The notes below the pieces were generated by a model, which saw nothing but the letters and a program-made list of their open reading frames with translations, searched no databases and was not told the origin of the DNA. The translations under genes were made by a program, and so were the position numbers. A stretch of DNA of 64,000 bases, taken from Neisseriaceae bacterium. GTDB taxonomy: Bacteria; Pseudomonadota; Gammaproteobacteria; Burkholderiales; Neisseriaceae. Shown here one piece after another: positions 55,127 through 64,000 of the stretch (positions are counted from its first letter, which is position 1; each line of letters begins with the position of its first letter). The DNA lies in contig JAGOQM010000007.1 of the NCBI GenBank assembly GCA_017991555.1, forward strand, positions 62,001-126,000, given 5' to 3'.

Positions 55127-55555
55127 TTAGCCTTCCAGCTTGGCCACGCGGCCTAGGTGGCGGCCTTCTTGCGGCGTGGCGGCAAGCCAGGTGTCCACCA
55201 GCAGTAGCGCCAGGCCTTCGCCAATCACGCGCTGGCCTAGGCACAGGACGTTGCTGTGGTTGTGCTCGCGCGTGGCCTGAGCTGAGAAGGTGTCGCTCAC
55301 TACCGCGGCACGAATGCCGGCGACTTTATTGGCGGCAATGGACATGCCAATGCCGGTGCCGCAGCACAAAATGCCTAGATCGGCTTCTTGGGCGATCAAG
55401 GCATCGGTGACCTTTTTGGCGTAGTCGGGATAGTCAACGCTGCTGGTGTCGTCAATGCCCAGATTGATGACCTCAATGCCTTGGCTGCTTAGGTGTTGCA
55501 AAATAGTGTGTTTTAACTGGGTGCCGCCGTGGTCGTTGGCAATCGCAATTTTCAT
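55127..55555 (-). CDS. rpiB: Ribose-5-phosphate isomerase B
   Basis: A 142-residue RpiB/LacAB-type isomerase interconverting ribose-5-phosphate and ribulose-5-phosphate. The motif DHGGTQLK near the N-terminus, DYPDYA, LCCGTGIGMSIAANKVAGIRAA (family active-site segment with Cys and Gly-rich loop) and SNVLCLGQRVIG are diagnostic. The start is the ATG; a GTG three codons upstream is less likely. It lies between aroG and uvrA without obvious partners. Confidence 0.94.
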   Translation of the reverse strand: MKIAIANDHGGTQLKHTILQHLSSQGIEVINLGIDDTSSVDYPDYAKKVTDALIAQEADLGILCCGTGIGMSIAANKVAGIRAAVVSDTFSAQATREHNHSNVLCLGQRVIGEGLALLLVDTWLAATPQEGRHLGRVAKLEG

Positions 55556-55588
55556 ATGATTCACTCGTGATGATAAAAGAACAAAAGT

Positions 55589-55620
55589 AAAAAAACCGCG
55601 GCAGTGATTGGCGCGGTTTT
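55589..55620 (-). terminator. Rho-independent terminator of uvrA
   Basis: AAAACCGCG/CGCGGTTTT stem, 11-base loop, with a T-run on the minus strand. Confidence 0.82.
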
Positions 55621-55657
55621 AGGCGACTGGCCGTGTGTGACGACCAGTCTTATCAGG

Positions 55658-58495
55658 TTAGTCAGGTTTGACCTGGCTGGTGGCCAAGGTTTTGGCCAAA
55701 TACTTGCCGGTATAGCTTTTAGGATTTTTCGCCACTTCTTCTGGCGTACCGGTGGCGATGATCATGCCGCCGCCGTCGCCGCCTTCTGGGCCTAGGTCGA
55801 TCACATAGTCGGCGGTTTTAATGACGTCGAGGTTGTGTTCGATGATGACAATGCTGTTGCCTTTGCCTTTTAGGCGCTGCAACACTTCTAGCAGCATGGC
55901 AATGTCGGCAAAGTGTAGGCCGGTCGTGGGCTCGTCCAGAATGTACAGGGTGCGGCCGGTGTCGCGCTTCGACAGTTCTAAGGCCAGCTTAACTCGCTGT
56001 GCTTCACCACCGGATAGGGTGGTGGCGCTTTGGCCCAGACGAATGTAGCCAAGGCCAACGTCCATGAGGGTTTGTAGCTTACGGTTTAAAGTAGGCACGG
56101 CTTCGAAGAAGGCGAGGGCGTCTTCCACGGTGAGGTCGAGCACTTCGCTGATGGTTTTGCCCTTGTACAGAATGTCTAGGGTCTCGCGGTTGTAGCGCTT
56201 GCTGTGGCAAACGTCACACGGCACGTACACGTCGGGCAAAAAGTGCATTTCTACCTTGATCATGCCGTCGCCCTGACAGGCCTCACAGCGCCCGCCTTTC
56301 ACGTTAAAGCTAAAGCGGCCCACGCTGTAGCCACGTTCGCGCGACAGCGGCACCCCGGCATACAGCTCGCGAATGGGGGTGAAGAGGCCGGTGTAGGTGG
56401 CTGGGTTAGAGCGTGGGGTGCGGCCAATGGGGCTTTGGTCCACGTTGATCACTTTGTCTAAGTGCTCGAGGCCGTGAATGCTCTCGTATGGCGCCGATTC
56501 TTGGCTGGCGCGGTTGAGTTCTTGTGCCGCAATTTTAGACAGGGTGGCGTTGATCAGGGTGGATTTACCACTGCCAGAAACGCCGGTGATGCAGGTGATC
56601 AGCCCCAGTGGCAGGTCGAGGGTGACGTTTTTAAGATTGTGGCCATTGGCCCCTTTGAGTACAAGGCGTCGATCAGGATTGATCGGGGTGCGCTGCTTGG
56701 GCATGTAAATGGCTTTTTTACCGGATAAGTATTGGCCGGTAATGGATTCGGTGCTTTTAGCGACGTTTTCTGGGGTGTCGGCAATCAGCACGGCGCCGCC
56801 GTGTTCGCCCGCGCCTGGGCCCATGTCCACCACGTAGTCGGCGGCGCGGATGGCGTCTTCATCGTGTTCGACCACGATGACGCTGTTGCCCAAGTCGCGT
56901 AAGCGCATCAAGGTGCCCAGAAGGCGATCGTTGTCGCGCTGGTGTAGGCCAATTGACGGCTCGTCCAGCACGTACATCACGCCGGTTAGGCCAGAGCCAA
57001 TTTGGCTGGCCAAGCGAATGCGTTGGGCTTCGCCGCCCGATAGGGTGTCGGCGCTGCGCGATAAATTGAGGTAATCTAGGCCCACGTTGATCAAGAAGCT
57101 GAGGCGGGCGCTGATCTCCAGCAGGATTTTTTCCGCAATGGCCTGCTTGTTGCCTTCTAAGGTGAGGTCTTTAAAAAATGCATGCGTGGTTTTTAAAGGC
57201 CAAGCGCTGATTTCTTGAATGCTTTTGTCGGCCACGAACACGTTGCGTGCTTCTGGGCGCAAGCGCGCACCTAGGCAAACAGGGCAAGCCTGATGGCTTT
57301 GGTATTTGTATAACTCTTCGCGTACGGTGGCGGAATCGGTTTCGCGATAGCGACGCTCAAGGTTGGGCAAGATGCCTTCAAAAGCATGGCTGCGATTAAA
57401 ATGGGTGCCTTTTTCAGACAGGTAAGTAAAGTCGATGACTTCTTTTTTAGAGCCGTGCAGGATGACTTCTTGTACTTCTTCGGTTAAGTCTTCAAACGGG
57501 GTGTTTATGTCAAAACCGTAATGACCAGCCAATGACTGAATCATCTGGAAGTAAAAAGCGTTGCGTTTGTCCCAGCCCTTAATTGCCCCTGCGGCTAAAG
57601 ACAGCTCAGGGTGAGCCACCACGCGGCTAGGGTCAAAAAAGTTAGTGGCGCCAAGGCCATCACATTTAGGGCAAGCGCCCATAGGATTGTTAAAGCTGAA
57701 CAGGCGCGGTTCTAGTTCTAGTAGGCTGTATGAGCATTTAGGACAGGCAAACTTGGCCGAGAACCAATGTTCGGTGCCATCGTCCATTTCCATCGCCATG
57801 GCGCGGCCTTCGCCGTGGTGTAGCGCGGTTTCGAAGCTTTCCGCCAGGCGCTGCTTGGCGTCGGGGCGTACTTTTAAGCGGTCAATCACCACCTCGATGG
57901 TGTGCTTTTGGTTTTTATTGAGGCTCGGTAAGGCGTCGAGCTCATGCACGGTGCCATTGATGCGCACGCGCGCAAAACCCTGGGCGCGTAGGTCTTCGAA
58001 TAGGTCGAGGTTTTCGCCCTTACGGTTCACCACGGCGGGGGCCAAAATCATGATTTTGGTTTCGTCAGGCAAGGCCAGGACGTGGTCGACCATTTGTGAA
58101 ATGGTTTGGCTGGCCAGCGGCTCGTGGTGCTCAGGACAGTAAGGCGTGCCCGCGCGGGCAAATAATAGGCGCAGGTAGTCATGAATTTCGGTCACCGTGC
58201 CCACGGTTGAGCGCGGGTTGTGGCTGGTGGCCTTTTGCTCGATAGAGATCGCGGGCGACAGGCCCTCGATCAAATCGACGTCGGGTTTTTCCATCATTTG
58301 TAAGAATTGGCGAGCGTAAGCAGACAGGCTTTCGACGTAGCGTCGCTGGCCTTCAGCGTACAGCGTGTCAAACGCTAACGAGCTTTTGCCACTGCCGGAT
58401 AGCCCTGTCACCACAATGAGTTTGTGGCGAGGTAGGTCTAAATCGACGTTTTTAAGATTGTGCGTGCGCGCACCGCGGATCCGAATGTATTCCAT
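55658..58495 (-). CDS. uvrA: Excinuclease ABC subunit A (UvrA)
   Basis: A 945-residue DNA-damage sensor of nucleotide excision repair. Two ABC ATPase modules are visible: Walker [13 protein letters not shown] near residue 31 and [12 protein letters not shown] near 642, signature motifs [14 protein letters not shown] and [14 protein letters not shown], and zinc modules with CPKC...CPKC and CEACQGDG...CDVC. Length equals the family norm. It is monocistronic and divergent from bioB. The start ATG has no strong ribosome-binding site. Confidence 0.97.
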   Translation of the reverse strand: MEYIRIRGARTHNLKNVDLDLPRHKLIVVTGLSGSGKSSLAFDTLYAEGQRRYVESLSAYARQFLQMMEKPDVDLIEGLSPAISIEQKATSHNPRSTVGTVTEIHDYLRLLFARAGTPYCPEHHEPLASQTISQMVDHVLALPDETKIMILAPAVVNRKGENLDLFEDLRAQGFARVRINGTVHELDALPSLNKNQKHTIEVVIDRLKVRPDAKQRLAESFETALHHGEGRAMAMEMDDGTEHWFSAKFACPKCSYSLLELEPRLFSFNNPMGACPKCDGLGATNFFDPSRVVAHPELSLAAGAIKGWDKRNAFYFQMIQSLAGHYGFDINTPFEDLTEEVQEVILHGSKKEVIDFTYLSEKGTHFNRSHAFEGILPNLERRYRETDSATVREELYKYQSHQACPVCLGARLRPEARNVFVADKSIQEISAWPLKTTHAFFKDLTLEGNKQAIAEKILLEISARLSFLINVGLDYLNLSRSADTLSGGEAQRIRLASQIGSGLTGVMYVLDEPSIGLHQRDNDRLLGTLMRLRDLGNSVIVVEHDEDAIRAADYVVDMGPGAGEHGGAVLIADTPENVAKSTESITGQYLSGKKAIYMPKQRTPINPDRRLVLKGANGHNLKNVTLDLPLGLITCITGVSGSGKSTLINATLSKIAAQELNRASQESAPYESIHGLEHLDKVINVDQSPIGRTPRSNPATYTGLFTPIRELYAGVPLSRERGYSVGRFSFNVKGGRCEACQGDGMIKVEMHFLPDVYVPCDVCHSKRYNRETLDILYKGKTISEVLDLTVEDALAFFEAVPTLNRKLQTLMDVGLGYIRLGQSATTLSGGEAQRVKLALELSKRDTGRTLYILDEPTTGLHFADIAMLLEVLQRLKGKGNSIVIIEHNLDVIKTADYVIDLGPEGGDGGGMIIATGTPEEVAKNPKSYTGKYLAKTLATSQVKPD

Positions 58496-58633
58496 GTTTG
58501 CTTACACCAATTAAATGAACCTGTTATTATAACTTGTTTTTCGCTTCTCCGTTTGATTGGTCTTCATTTGCTTTTGGAATGGCATCGATCGGACGACTAT
58601 ATACTTAAATTACGAGAGAACAGGAATACTGTC

Positions 58634-59638
58634 ATGACTGACGTCGTTACCTTAACGCGCAAGCCCAGTCATACGCCCCACCCATCGGTGGCGTATTGGC
58701 GTGTGTGTCAAATTGAAGATTTATATGCTCTGCCATTTTTAGATTTGGTGTTTCAGGCGGCCGAAGTACACCGCCAGCACTTTGATCCCCAAGCGGTGCA
58801 ACTGTCTAGCCTGCTGTCGATTAAAACCGGTGGCTGTCCCGAAGACTGTGCTTATTGTCCACAGTCGGCCCACTTTAGCACTGGCGTTGAAAAACAGGCC
58901 CTGCTGACGGTGGATGAAGTATTGGCTAAGGCCAGGATTGCCCAGTCTCGTGGTGCCAGCCGTTTCTGTATGGGCGCTGCCTGGCGTGGCCCGCAGCCGC
59001 GTGACGTCACCAAGGTGGCTGAAATCATCAAGGCGGTGAAAGATTTGGGCATGGAAACCTGTGGCACGTTTGGCCTTTTGAAAGACGGCATGGCGGAAGC
59101 GCTGCGCGATGCCGGCTTGGATTATTACAACCACAACCTTGACACCGCCCCCGAACACTACGATGACATCATTCAAACGCGTGAGTTTGATGACCGCATC
59201 AACACCTTGGGCAAGGTGCGTACCGCTGGCCTAAAAGTATGCTGTGGCGGCATTGTGGGCATGAATGAAACCCGTAAGGACCGTGCTGGCTTGATTGCGA
59301 GCTTGGCCAACTTAGACCCGCAGCCAGAGTCGGTGCCGATTAATCAGTTGATTAAAGTAGAGGGCACGCCCTTGGCCGACGCCGAAGACTTGGACTGGAC
59401 TGAGTTTGTACGCACCATCGCGGTGGCCCGCATCACCATGCCGAAGAGCTATGTACGGCTGTCGGCAGGGCGTCAAAACATGCCTGAGTCGGTACAGGCC
59501 TTGTGCTTCATGGCAGGGGCGAACTCTATTTTTTACGGTGAGAAACTGCTCACCACGGCCAACCCAGAGCAAGATGATGACCAAGCGTTGATGACCAAGT
59601 TGGACATGTATCCTTTGCAATTGAACCCAACCACTTAA
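58634..59638 (+). CDS. bioB: Biotin synthase
   Basis: A 334-residue radical-SAM enzyme inserting sulfur into dethiobiotin. The [4Fe-4S] motif is CPEDCAYC (about 65-72), followed by [33 protein letters not shown] and [11 protein letters not shown]. The chosen ATG has CAGGAA upstream and gives the standard N-terminus; a longer reading frame overlaps uvrA and is rejected. Standing alone without bioA/bioD nearby is common. It is closed by a strong terminator. Confidence 0.95.
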   Translation: MTDVVTLTRKPSHTPHPSVAYWRVCQIEDLYALPFLDLVFQAAEVHRQHFDPQAVQLSSLLSIKTGGCPEDCAYCPQSAHFSTGVEKQALLTVDEVLAKARIAQSRGASRFCMGAAWRGPQPRDVTKVAEIIKAVKDLGMETCGTFGLLKDGMAEALRDAGLDYYNHNLDTAPEHYDDIIQTREFDDRINTLGKVRTAGLKVCCGGIVGMNETRKDRAGLIASLANLDPQPESVPINQLIKVEGTPLADAEDLDWTEFVRTIAVARITMPKSYVRLSAGRQNMPESVQALCFMAGANSIFYGEKLLTTANPEQDDDQALMTKLDMYPLQLNPTT

Positions 59639-59655
59639 AACACCCTAATCATGAT

Positions 59656-59681
59656 AAAAAGCAGCCTTAAGGCTGCTTTTT
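59656..59681 (+). terminator. Rho-independent terminator of bioB
   Basis: Perfect palindrome A5-GCAGCCTT-AAGGCTGC-T5. Confidence 0.93.
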
Positions 59682-59776
59682 TGCCATTTGCGCGTGAAGC
59701 AGTTGCCATAATGGGCGTAATCATTCTATAGTCGAATTAAACTATGATGTATAAGATAGATAAGGACAACCCAGAT

Positions 59777-60583
59777 ATGACCCCTAAGCACCGCCTATTA
59801 TTGGCAACCTTTACCTGCGCCAGCCTTTTGTTGGCCCCAGTGGGTGCCAAAACCTTACCGCACACCGTGGACAATGCGCGCCAGCAAACGGCGTTTCCTG
59901 CGGTGACGATGAAAAAAGCCTTAACCGTGACGGTTAAAAACGAGCAGGGGCGCTGGGTGAAAACGCCGGTGGCTGAGTTAAGCTACCCTAAGTTTCAGGC
60001 GCGCTGGCTGAATCAGCTGGTCGAAAAACCGGCATTGGCCTGGTTTAAACAGGACGCGCAGGAAATGCACGAAAGCTTTGTGGACTTTCAAAAAGACGAA
60101 CCCAATGCCTTCGCATGGAGTGCCAATCAGCACGTTTACGTGAGCGCACAAGGCCCACGTCTGCTGGTGGTGACGCGTGAGTACGATACCTATTCGGGTG
60201 GCGCCCACGGGTCGGCCTGGGTGCACTTTGACAACATTGACGTAAAAAATCAGCGTGTGGTCACCTTGCCAGACTTATTCAGTGCTGCTGAGCTGAAGGC
60301 GTTGACCCGCATTGCAGAGCCGTTCTTTCGGCTAGACAATGACGTCAAAGCAACGGAAACCTTAACTCAGGCTGGCTATTGGTTTGAAAAAGATCAGTTT
60401 AAGCTGCCAGAGCAGTTTGCCCTAACCGAAGATGGCCTGCTGTTTGTGTACGGGCAGTATGAAGTGGCGCCTTACTCAATGGGGATGCCCGATTTTGTCT
60501 TGCCTTACCGCGCCATTGCCAAGGCCCAGGATGGAAAAAGCCTGTTGTCTCAGTTGGTTGCCCATCTTAAAAATAAGTCATAA
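59777..60583 (+). CDS. Exported DUF3298 domain protein (RsiV-like)
   Basis: A 268-residue protein with a signal peptide (about 1-26, ending VGAKT), then a DUF4163/DUF3298-type region: EYDTYSGGAHGSAWVHFDNIDV (about 138-159) and a C-terminal LTEDGLLFVYGQYEVAPYSMG (split here) with IPY-like VLPYRAI. RsiV and related proteins bind lysozyme in Gram-positives; here the role is unknown. The ATG with AAGGAC upstream is preferred over an ATG 11 codons earlier. It is followed by the YbaK-type gene 11 bases later. Confidence 0.8.
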   Translation: MTPKHRLLLATFTCASLLLAPVGAKTLPHTVDNARQQTAFPAVTMKKALTVTVKNEQGRWVKTPVAELSYPKFQARWLNQLVEKPALAWFKQDAQEMHESFVDFQKDEPNAFAWSANQHVYVSAQGPRLLVVTREYDTYSGGAHGSAWVHFDNIDVKNQRVVTLPDLFSAAELKALTRIAEPFFRLDNDVKATETLTQAGYWFEKDQFKLPEQFALTEDGLLFVYGQYEVAPYSMGMPDFVLPYRAIAKAQDGKSLLSQLVAHLKNKS

Positions 60584-60594
60584 GGTCGAGGCTC

Positions 60595-61101
60595 ATGTCA
60601 GATTTAACCGCACATGCATTACCCAGCCAGAATTTACCGCTTAAGGTTCAGCAGGTCATGGCGTTTATGGCGGCCAAGGGCGTAGACAGCACCTTGCGCA
60701 TGAGTGCGGTGGCGGCTAAGACGGCGCTGTTGGCGGCTGAGTTTTTGAATGTGGCGGTGGGGCAGATTGCTAATTCTTTGATTTTTCAAGATGCACACAC
60801 CGGTGAGCTGGTGTTGATCGTGGCCTCTGGCGCGCACCGCGTCGACCTGGCGCTCATTCAGGCACAAACGGGGCGAGTATTGAATAAGGCTGCTGGCAAA
60901 GACATTAAGCTACAGGTGGGCTACGCCATTGGTGGTGTGCCGCCGGTGGCGCACCTAAGGCCGTTGGTGACATTTTTGGATCAGGATTTATTACAGTATG
61001 AGACGGTGTGGGCGGCTGCGGGCGTGGCCGAGTCAATGTGTTCCATGCCGCCGCAGGCGTTGACCAAGTTGACGGATGGGCTTTGGCTTAAGGTTGCTTA
61101 G
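60595..61101 (+). CDS. YbaK/EbsC-type aminoacyl-tRNA deacylase
   Basis: A 168-residue protein of the YbaK/ProXp fold, which hydrolyses mischarged aminoacyl-tRNAs (typically Cys- or Ala-tRNA-Pro). Features: AAEFLNVAVGQIANSLIF, VASGAHRVDL and KLQVGYAIGGVPPVAH, the GxxPP loop being the family hallmark. The precise tRNA is not evident. It follows the DUF3298 gene by 11 bases, probably sharing its promoter. The start ATG has GAGG upstream. Confidence 0.88.
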   Translation: MSDLTAHALPSQNLPLKVQQVMAFMAAKGVDSTLRMSAVAAKTALLAAEFLNVAVGQIANSLIFQDAHTGELVLIVASGAHRVDLALIQAQTGRVLNKAAGKDIKLQVGYAIGGVPPVAHLRPLVTFLDQDLLQYETVWAAAGVAESMCSMPPQALTKLTDGLWLKVA

Positions 61102-61151
61102 CCGTGCAGGAGCTGCTTGGGCAGAGCCTGCTGGATTGAAATGGACAAAAT

Positions 61152-61182
61152 AAAACCCCGAGCAAATGGCTCGGGGTTTTTT
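61152..61182. terminator. Bidirectional terminator between the YbaK-type gene and guaB
   Basis: AAAACCCCGAGC/GCTCGGGGTTTT 12-bp perfect stem with a 5-base loop; T and A flanks on either strand. Confidence 0.93.
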
Positions 61183-61202
61183 AATGCGATTGAAGCAGTT
61201 GC

Positions 61203-62666
61203 TTAGCGCGCCGTGTGGTAGTTAGGCGCTTCTTTGGTGATGGTCACGTCGTGCACGTGTGACTCATTCATGCCTGCTGATGTAATTTCAACAAATTCAG
61301 CCTGTGCGTGCATGGTCACAATGTCAGGACAGCCTAAGTAGCCCATGCTAGAGCGTAAGCCGCCGACCAGTTGGTGAATGATTTGTGCAATCGGGCCTTT
61401 GTAGGCCACGCGGCCTTCAATGCCTTCAGGAACAAACTTATCGCTGTTGGATTCGTTGTCTTGGAAGTAGCGATCAGAAGAGCCTTGGCTCATCGCGCCC
61501 AAAGAGCCCATGCCGCGGTAAGATTTGTATGAACGACCTTGGTACAGCTCAATTTCACCCGGGGCTTCTTCAGTGCCGGCAAACATACCGCCCAACATCA
61601 CGCAGCTGGCGCCAGCGGCCAAGGCTTTGGCAATGTCGCCAGAGAAACGGATGCCGCCGTCGGCAATCATCGGTACGCCAGTGCCTTTAAGGGCTTCTGA
61701 TACATTGTGAATGGCCGTTAGCTGCGGTACGCCCACGCCTGCAATGATGCGGGTGGTGCAAATAGAACCAGGGCCAATGCCCACTTTAACGCCGTCGGCG
61801 CCGGCTTCAGCCAAGGCTTTAGCGGCAGCGGCGGTGGCAATGTTGCCACCGATGACGTCGATTTGTGGGAAGTGTTCTTTAACCCAGCGAACGCGGTCGA
61901 TCACGCCTTGGCTGTGGCCGTGCGCGGTGTCTACAATCACCACGTCTACGCCGGCAGCGGCTAGGGCGGCCACGCGCTCTTCGGTTTCTTTGCCCACGCC
62001 TACGGCGGCGCCCACACGCAGGCTGCCGTTGTCGTCTTTATTGGCGTTAGGAAATTCGCTGGTTTTTAAAATGTCTTTAACGGTGATGAGGCCTTTTAGC
62101 TCCCAGTTGGCGTTAACGACTAACACGCGCTCTACTTTGTGTTCGTGCATGATTTCACGGGCTTCATCGATGCCTGTGCCTTCAGGAACGGTCACCAATT
62201 TAGAACGTGGCGTCATAATAGACGCCACGGTTTGATCTAATCGTTTTTCGAATCGTAAGTCGCGGTTGGTGACAATGCCGACCACAGCGCCGTCTTCGAT
62301 GACCGGTAGGCCAGAAATTTTATGGAGGCGAGACAGGTCGATCAGGTCGCGTACCAACATGTTGGGGCCGATGGTGATGGGCTCTTTAACGATGCCGCTC
62401 TCATGGCGTTTTACTTTGGCTACTTCGCGCGCTTGTTGCTCAATGCTCATGTTTTTATGGATGATGCCGATGCCACCTTCTTGCGCTAGGGCAATGGCCA
62501 AGCGGGCTTCGGTGACGGTGTCCATGGCGGCAGAGATAAGGGGAAGATTAAGCGAGATATTACGAGTGAGGGGGGTTTTTAAACTAACGTCACGAGGCAA
62601 GACTTGGGAGTGGGCTGGAACCAATAAGACGTCGTCGAATGTGTATGCTTTTTCTATTATTCGCAT
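61203..62666 (-). CDS. guaB: Inosine-5'-monophosphate dehydrogenase
   Basis: A 487-residue enzyme converting IMP to XMP, the committed step to guanine nucleotides. It has a TIM barrel interrupted by two CBS domains (about 95-205), the catalytic-cysteine loop [11 protein letters not shown] (about 300-310), GADGVKVG and the flap [10 protein letters not shown]. The length matches E. coli GuaB (488). The start ATG is the conserved family N-terminus ([15 protein letters not shown]) although its ribosome-binding site is weak. It is divergent from uvrC. Confidence 0.97.
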   Translation of the reverse strand: MRIIEKAYTFDDVLLVPAHSQVLPRDVSLKTPLTRNISLNLPLISAAMDTVTEARLAIALAQEGGIGIIHKNMSIEQQAREVAKVKRHESGIVKEPITIGPNMLVRDLIDLSRLHKISGLPVIEDGAVVGIVTNRDLRFEKRLDQTVASIMTPRSKLVTVPEGTGIDEAREIMHEHKVERVLVVNANWELKGLITVKDILKTSEFPNANKDDNGSLRVGAAVGVGKETEERVAALAAAGVDVVIVDTAHGHSQGVIDRVRWVKEHFPQIDVIGGNIATAAAAKALAEAGADGVKVGIGPGSICTTRIIAGVGVPQLTAIHNVSEALKGTGVPMIADGGIRFSGDIAKALAAGASCVMLGGMFAGTEEAPGEIELYQGRSYKSYRGMGSLGAMSQGSSDRYFQDNESNSDKFVPEGIEGRVAYKGPIAQIIHQLVGGLRSSMGYLGCPDIVTMHAQAEFVEITSAGMNESHVHDVTITKEAPNYHTAR

Positions 62667-62900
62667 GGGAGGGTACTTTCTTGTCGGAAGATGCTGCGGG
62701 TTGAATAATAGCACCGCATTATATCAAAGAATAATGCTTTCGGGGAAGCAGAATTTTTTATGCGTTGGCGACAGTGGTCTTTATGGGGACTGATGGGCGC
62801 TGATTAATACGATGATCTGCTGCGTGTGAAAGGTTAAGCTTTGTGGCTAAAAAAACGCTACAATACGGCATTGGGATGATTGGTGAATGAGGGAAGCGTC

Positions 62901-64000
62901 TTGCAGGAAAATGAATCGTTTAACATTAAAGAGTTTTTGAATACGCTGCCAAACCTGCCCGGCGTCTATAGGATGTTGGACAAGGATGGGCAGGTATTGT
63001 ACGTGGGTAAGGCCATTAGCCTTAAGCGCCGCGTCAGCAGCTATTTTCAAAAAACCGACCTGTCGCCACGCATCCAGCTGATGGTGAGGCAGGTTGATCA
63101 CATCGACGTCACCGTCACCCGCTCCGAGGCCGAGGCGTTAATTTTAGAAAATAACCTGATTAAAGCCTTAGGCCCGAAATACAACATTTTGTTTCGGGAC
63201 GACAAAAGTTACCCCTATTTGATTCTCAGCGACCATGCGTTTCCACAAATGGCGTATTACCGTGGTAGCTTAAAAAAGACCCATCAATACTTTGGGCCTT
63301 ATCCTAATAGTTATGCGGTTCGTGACAGCATTCAGATTTTACAAAAGGTGTTTCAGTTAAGAACCTGTGAAGATTCGGTGTTTCAGCACCGCGATCGAGC
63401 CTGCCTGCTGTATCAGATTAAGCGCTGCTCTGGGCCGTGTGTTGGCCACATTTCAGAAGAAGAGTACGCCGACAGCGTGTCTGAGGCCGCTGCCTTTTTG
63501 AATGGCAAAACCGATGAGCTGTCTGAGCGTTTGAACCAGAAGATGCAAACCGCGTCTGATCACTTACAGTTTGAAGAAGCGGCCAAGTATCGAGACCAGC
63601 TACAGGCGCTGGGACGAGTGCAAGAAAAGCAGTTTGTGGAGTCGAATACTCAATACGGGGTCAAAAACTGCGACGTACTGGCCGTAGTGGCCGATGCCAG
63701 CCTAGTGTGCGTTCATTGGGTCAGTATCCGTGGCGGGCGCCACGTGGGCGATAAAAGCTTTTTCCCGAAAGTGTTACAAGAAGAATCGCCAGACCTGGCC
63801 GATTATCTGAATGCCTTTGTGGCACAGCACTATCTGGGTAAGCCCAAGCCAGACATGCTGCTCACTAATTTGCCATTGCCAGAAAGCCTGTGTGAGGCCT
63901 TAAGCTCGGATGCGCCTAAGAAAATACTGTTTGTGCACAAAACGGTGGGGGCAAGAAAAGTGTGGTTGAGTATGGCGGAACAAAATGCGCGCTTGGCGAT
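62901..64000 (+). CDS. uvrC: Excinuclease ABC subunit C (UvrC), 5' part
   Basis: The first 366 codons of uvrC; the gene runs past the window end. The N-terminal GIY-YIG nuclease domain is visible (LPGVYRMLDKDGQVLYVGKA, with SLKRRVSSYF), then the C-terminal half of the first domain (RCSGPCVGHISEEEYADSV) and the UVR motif (about residues 200-235: LQFEEAAKYRDQLQAL) that binds UvrB. UvrC makes both incisions in nucleotide excision repair. The start is TTG with GAGGGA six bases upstream; a GTG at 62883 is an alternative. It is divergent from guaB. Confidence 0.93.
   Translation, partial: MQENESFNIKEFLNTLPNLPGVYRMLDKDGQVLYVGKAISLKRRVSSYFQKTDLSPRIQLMVRQVDHIDVTVTRSEAEALILENNLIKALGPKYNILFRDDKSYPYLILSDHAFPQMAYYRGSLKKTHQYFGPYPNSYAVRDSIQILQKVFQLRTCEDSVFQHRDRACLLYQIKRCSGPCVGHISEEEYADSVSEAAAFLNGKTDELSERLNQKMQTASDHLQFEEAAKYRDQLQALGRVQEKQFVESNTQYGVKNCDVLAVVADASLVCVHWVSIRGGRHVGDKSFFPKVLQEESPDLADYLNAFVAQHYLGKPKPDMLLTNLPLPESLCEALSSDAPKKILFVHKTVGARKVWLSMAEQNARLA

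Noticed and set aside
62847..63101. 84-codon frame on the minus strand near the window end
   Set aside because: It lies opposite the UvrC coding sequence, whose GIY-YIG domain is unambiguous.

Overview
The window comes from a betaproteobacterium, most likely a member or relative of Neisseriales. That placement rests on the gene set and on the comL(bamD)/rluD/pgeF arrangement seen from sequence, not on a database search. Coding density is high and most genes are ordinary chromosomal housekeeping functions. I see no prophage, transposase, CRISPR array or plasmid gene. Operons are short and mostly closed by strong, often palindromic, rho-independent terminators.

Layout. 1-3.4 kb: lemA with two TPM-domain genes, then a DUF445 membrane protein. 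3.4-11.8 kb: two tandem, diverged copies of a three-gene acetate module (DUF485 protein, acetate permease ActP, acetyl-CoA synthetase), all on the minus strand. 12-16.7 kb: a YegP-like protein, a sulfide:quinone-reductase-like flavoprotein with a DUF1641 partner, a divergent LysR regulator, and an SDR dehydrogenase. 16.7-24.9 kb: mscL with a zinc ribbon, an HhH protein and YddG-like exporter, fabI, a transglycosylase-like lipoprotein, an enoyl-CoA hydratase, and the divergent ppsR/ppsA pair. 24.9-32.2 kb: a Fur-box-preceded heme-type TonB receptor with a ChaN lipoprotein, a secreted prolyl oligopeptidase, and a trimethylamine-monooxygenase-like flavoprotein (tmm). 32.2-40.9 kb: recB, recC, ribD and nrdR. 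41-42.5 kb: three tRNA-Leu genes with arrays of partial tRNA repeats. 42.5-64 kb: GNAT and VOC proteins, two envelope proteins of unknown function, typA, radC, mpl, an RhlE-type helicase, bamD, rluD, pgeF, aroG, rpiB, uvrA, bioB, a DUF3298 protein, a YbaK-type deacylase, guaB, and the 5' part of uvrC, which runs off the window.

Metabolic reading. Acetate uptake and activation (two modules), PEP synthase with its regulator, and aroG point to growth on acetate or similar C2/C3 compounds with gluconeogenesis. The heme receptor plus ChaN form a Fur-type iron acquisition unit. DNA repair is represented by recBC, uvrA, uvrC and radC.

Most unusual observations: (1) each tRNA-Leu gene is followed by one to three decayed copies of the tRNA 3' half plus its terminator, at an almost exact 108-bp period that begins in the anticodon arm; (2) a Fur-box-overlapped promoter opens onto a gene-less, GC-rich, hairpin-rich segment of about 300 bp upstream of tmm, a candidate iron-regulated RNA; (3) the tandem acetate modules; (4) bamD and rluD are divergent genes whose start codons share the same CATG.
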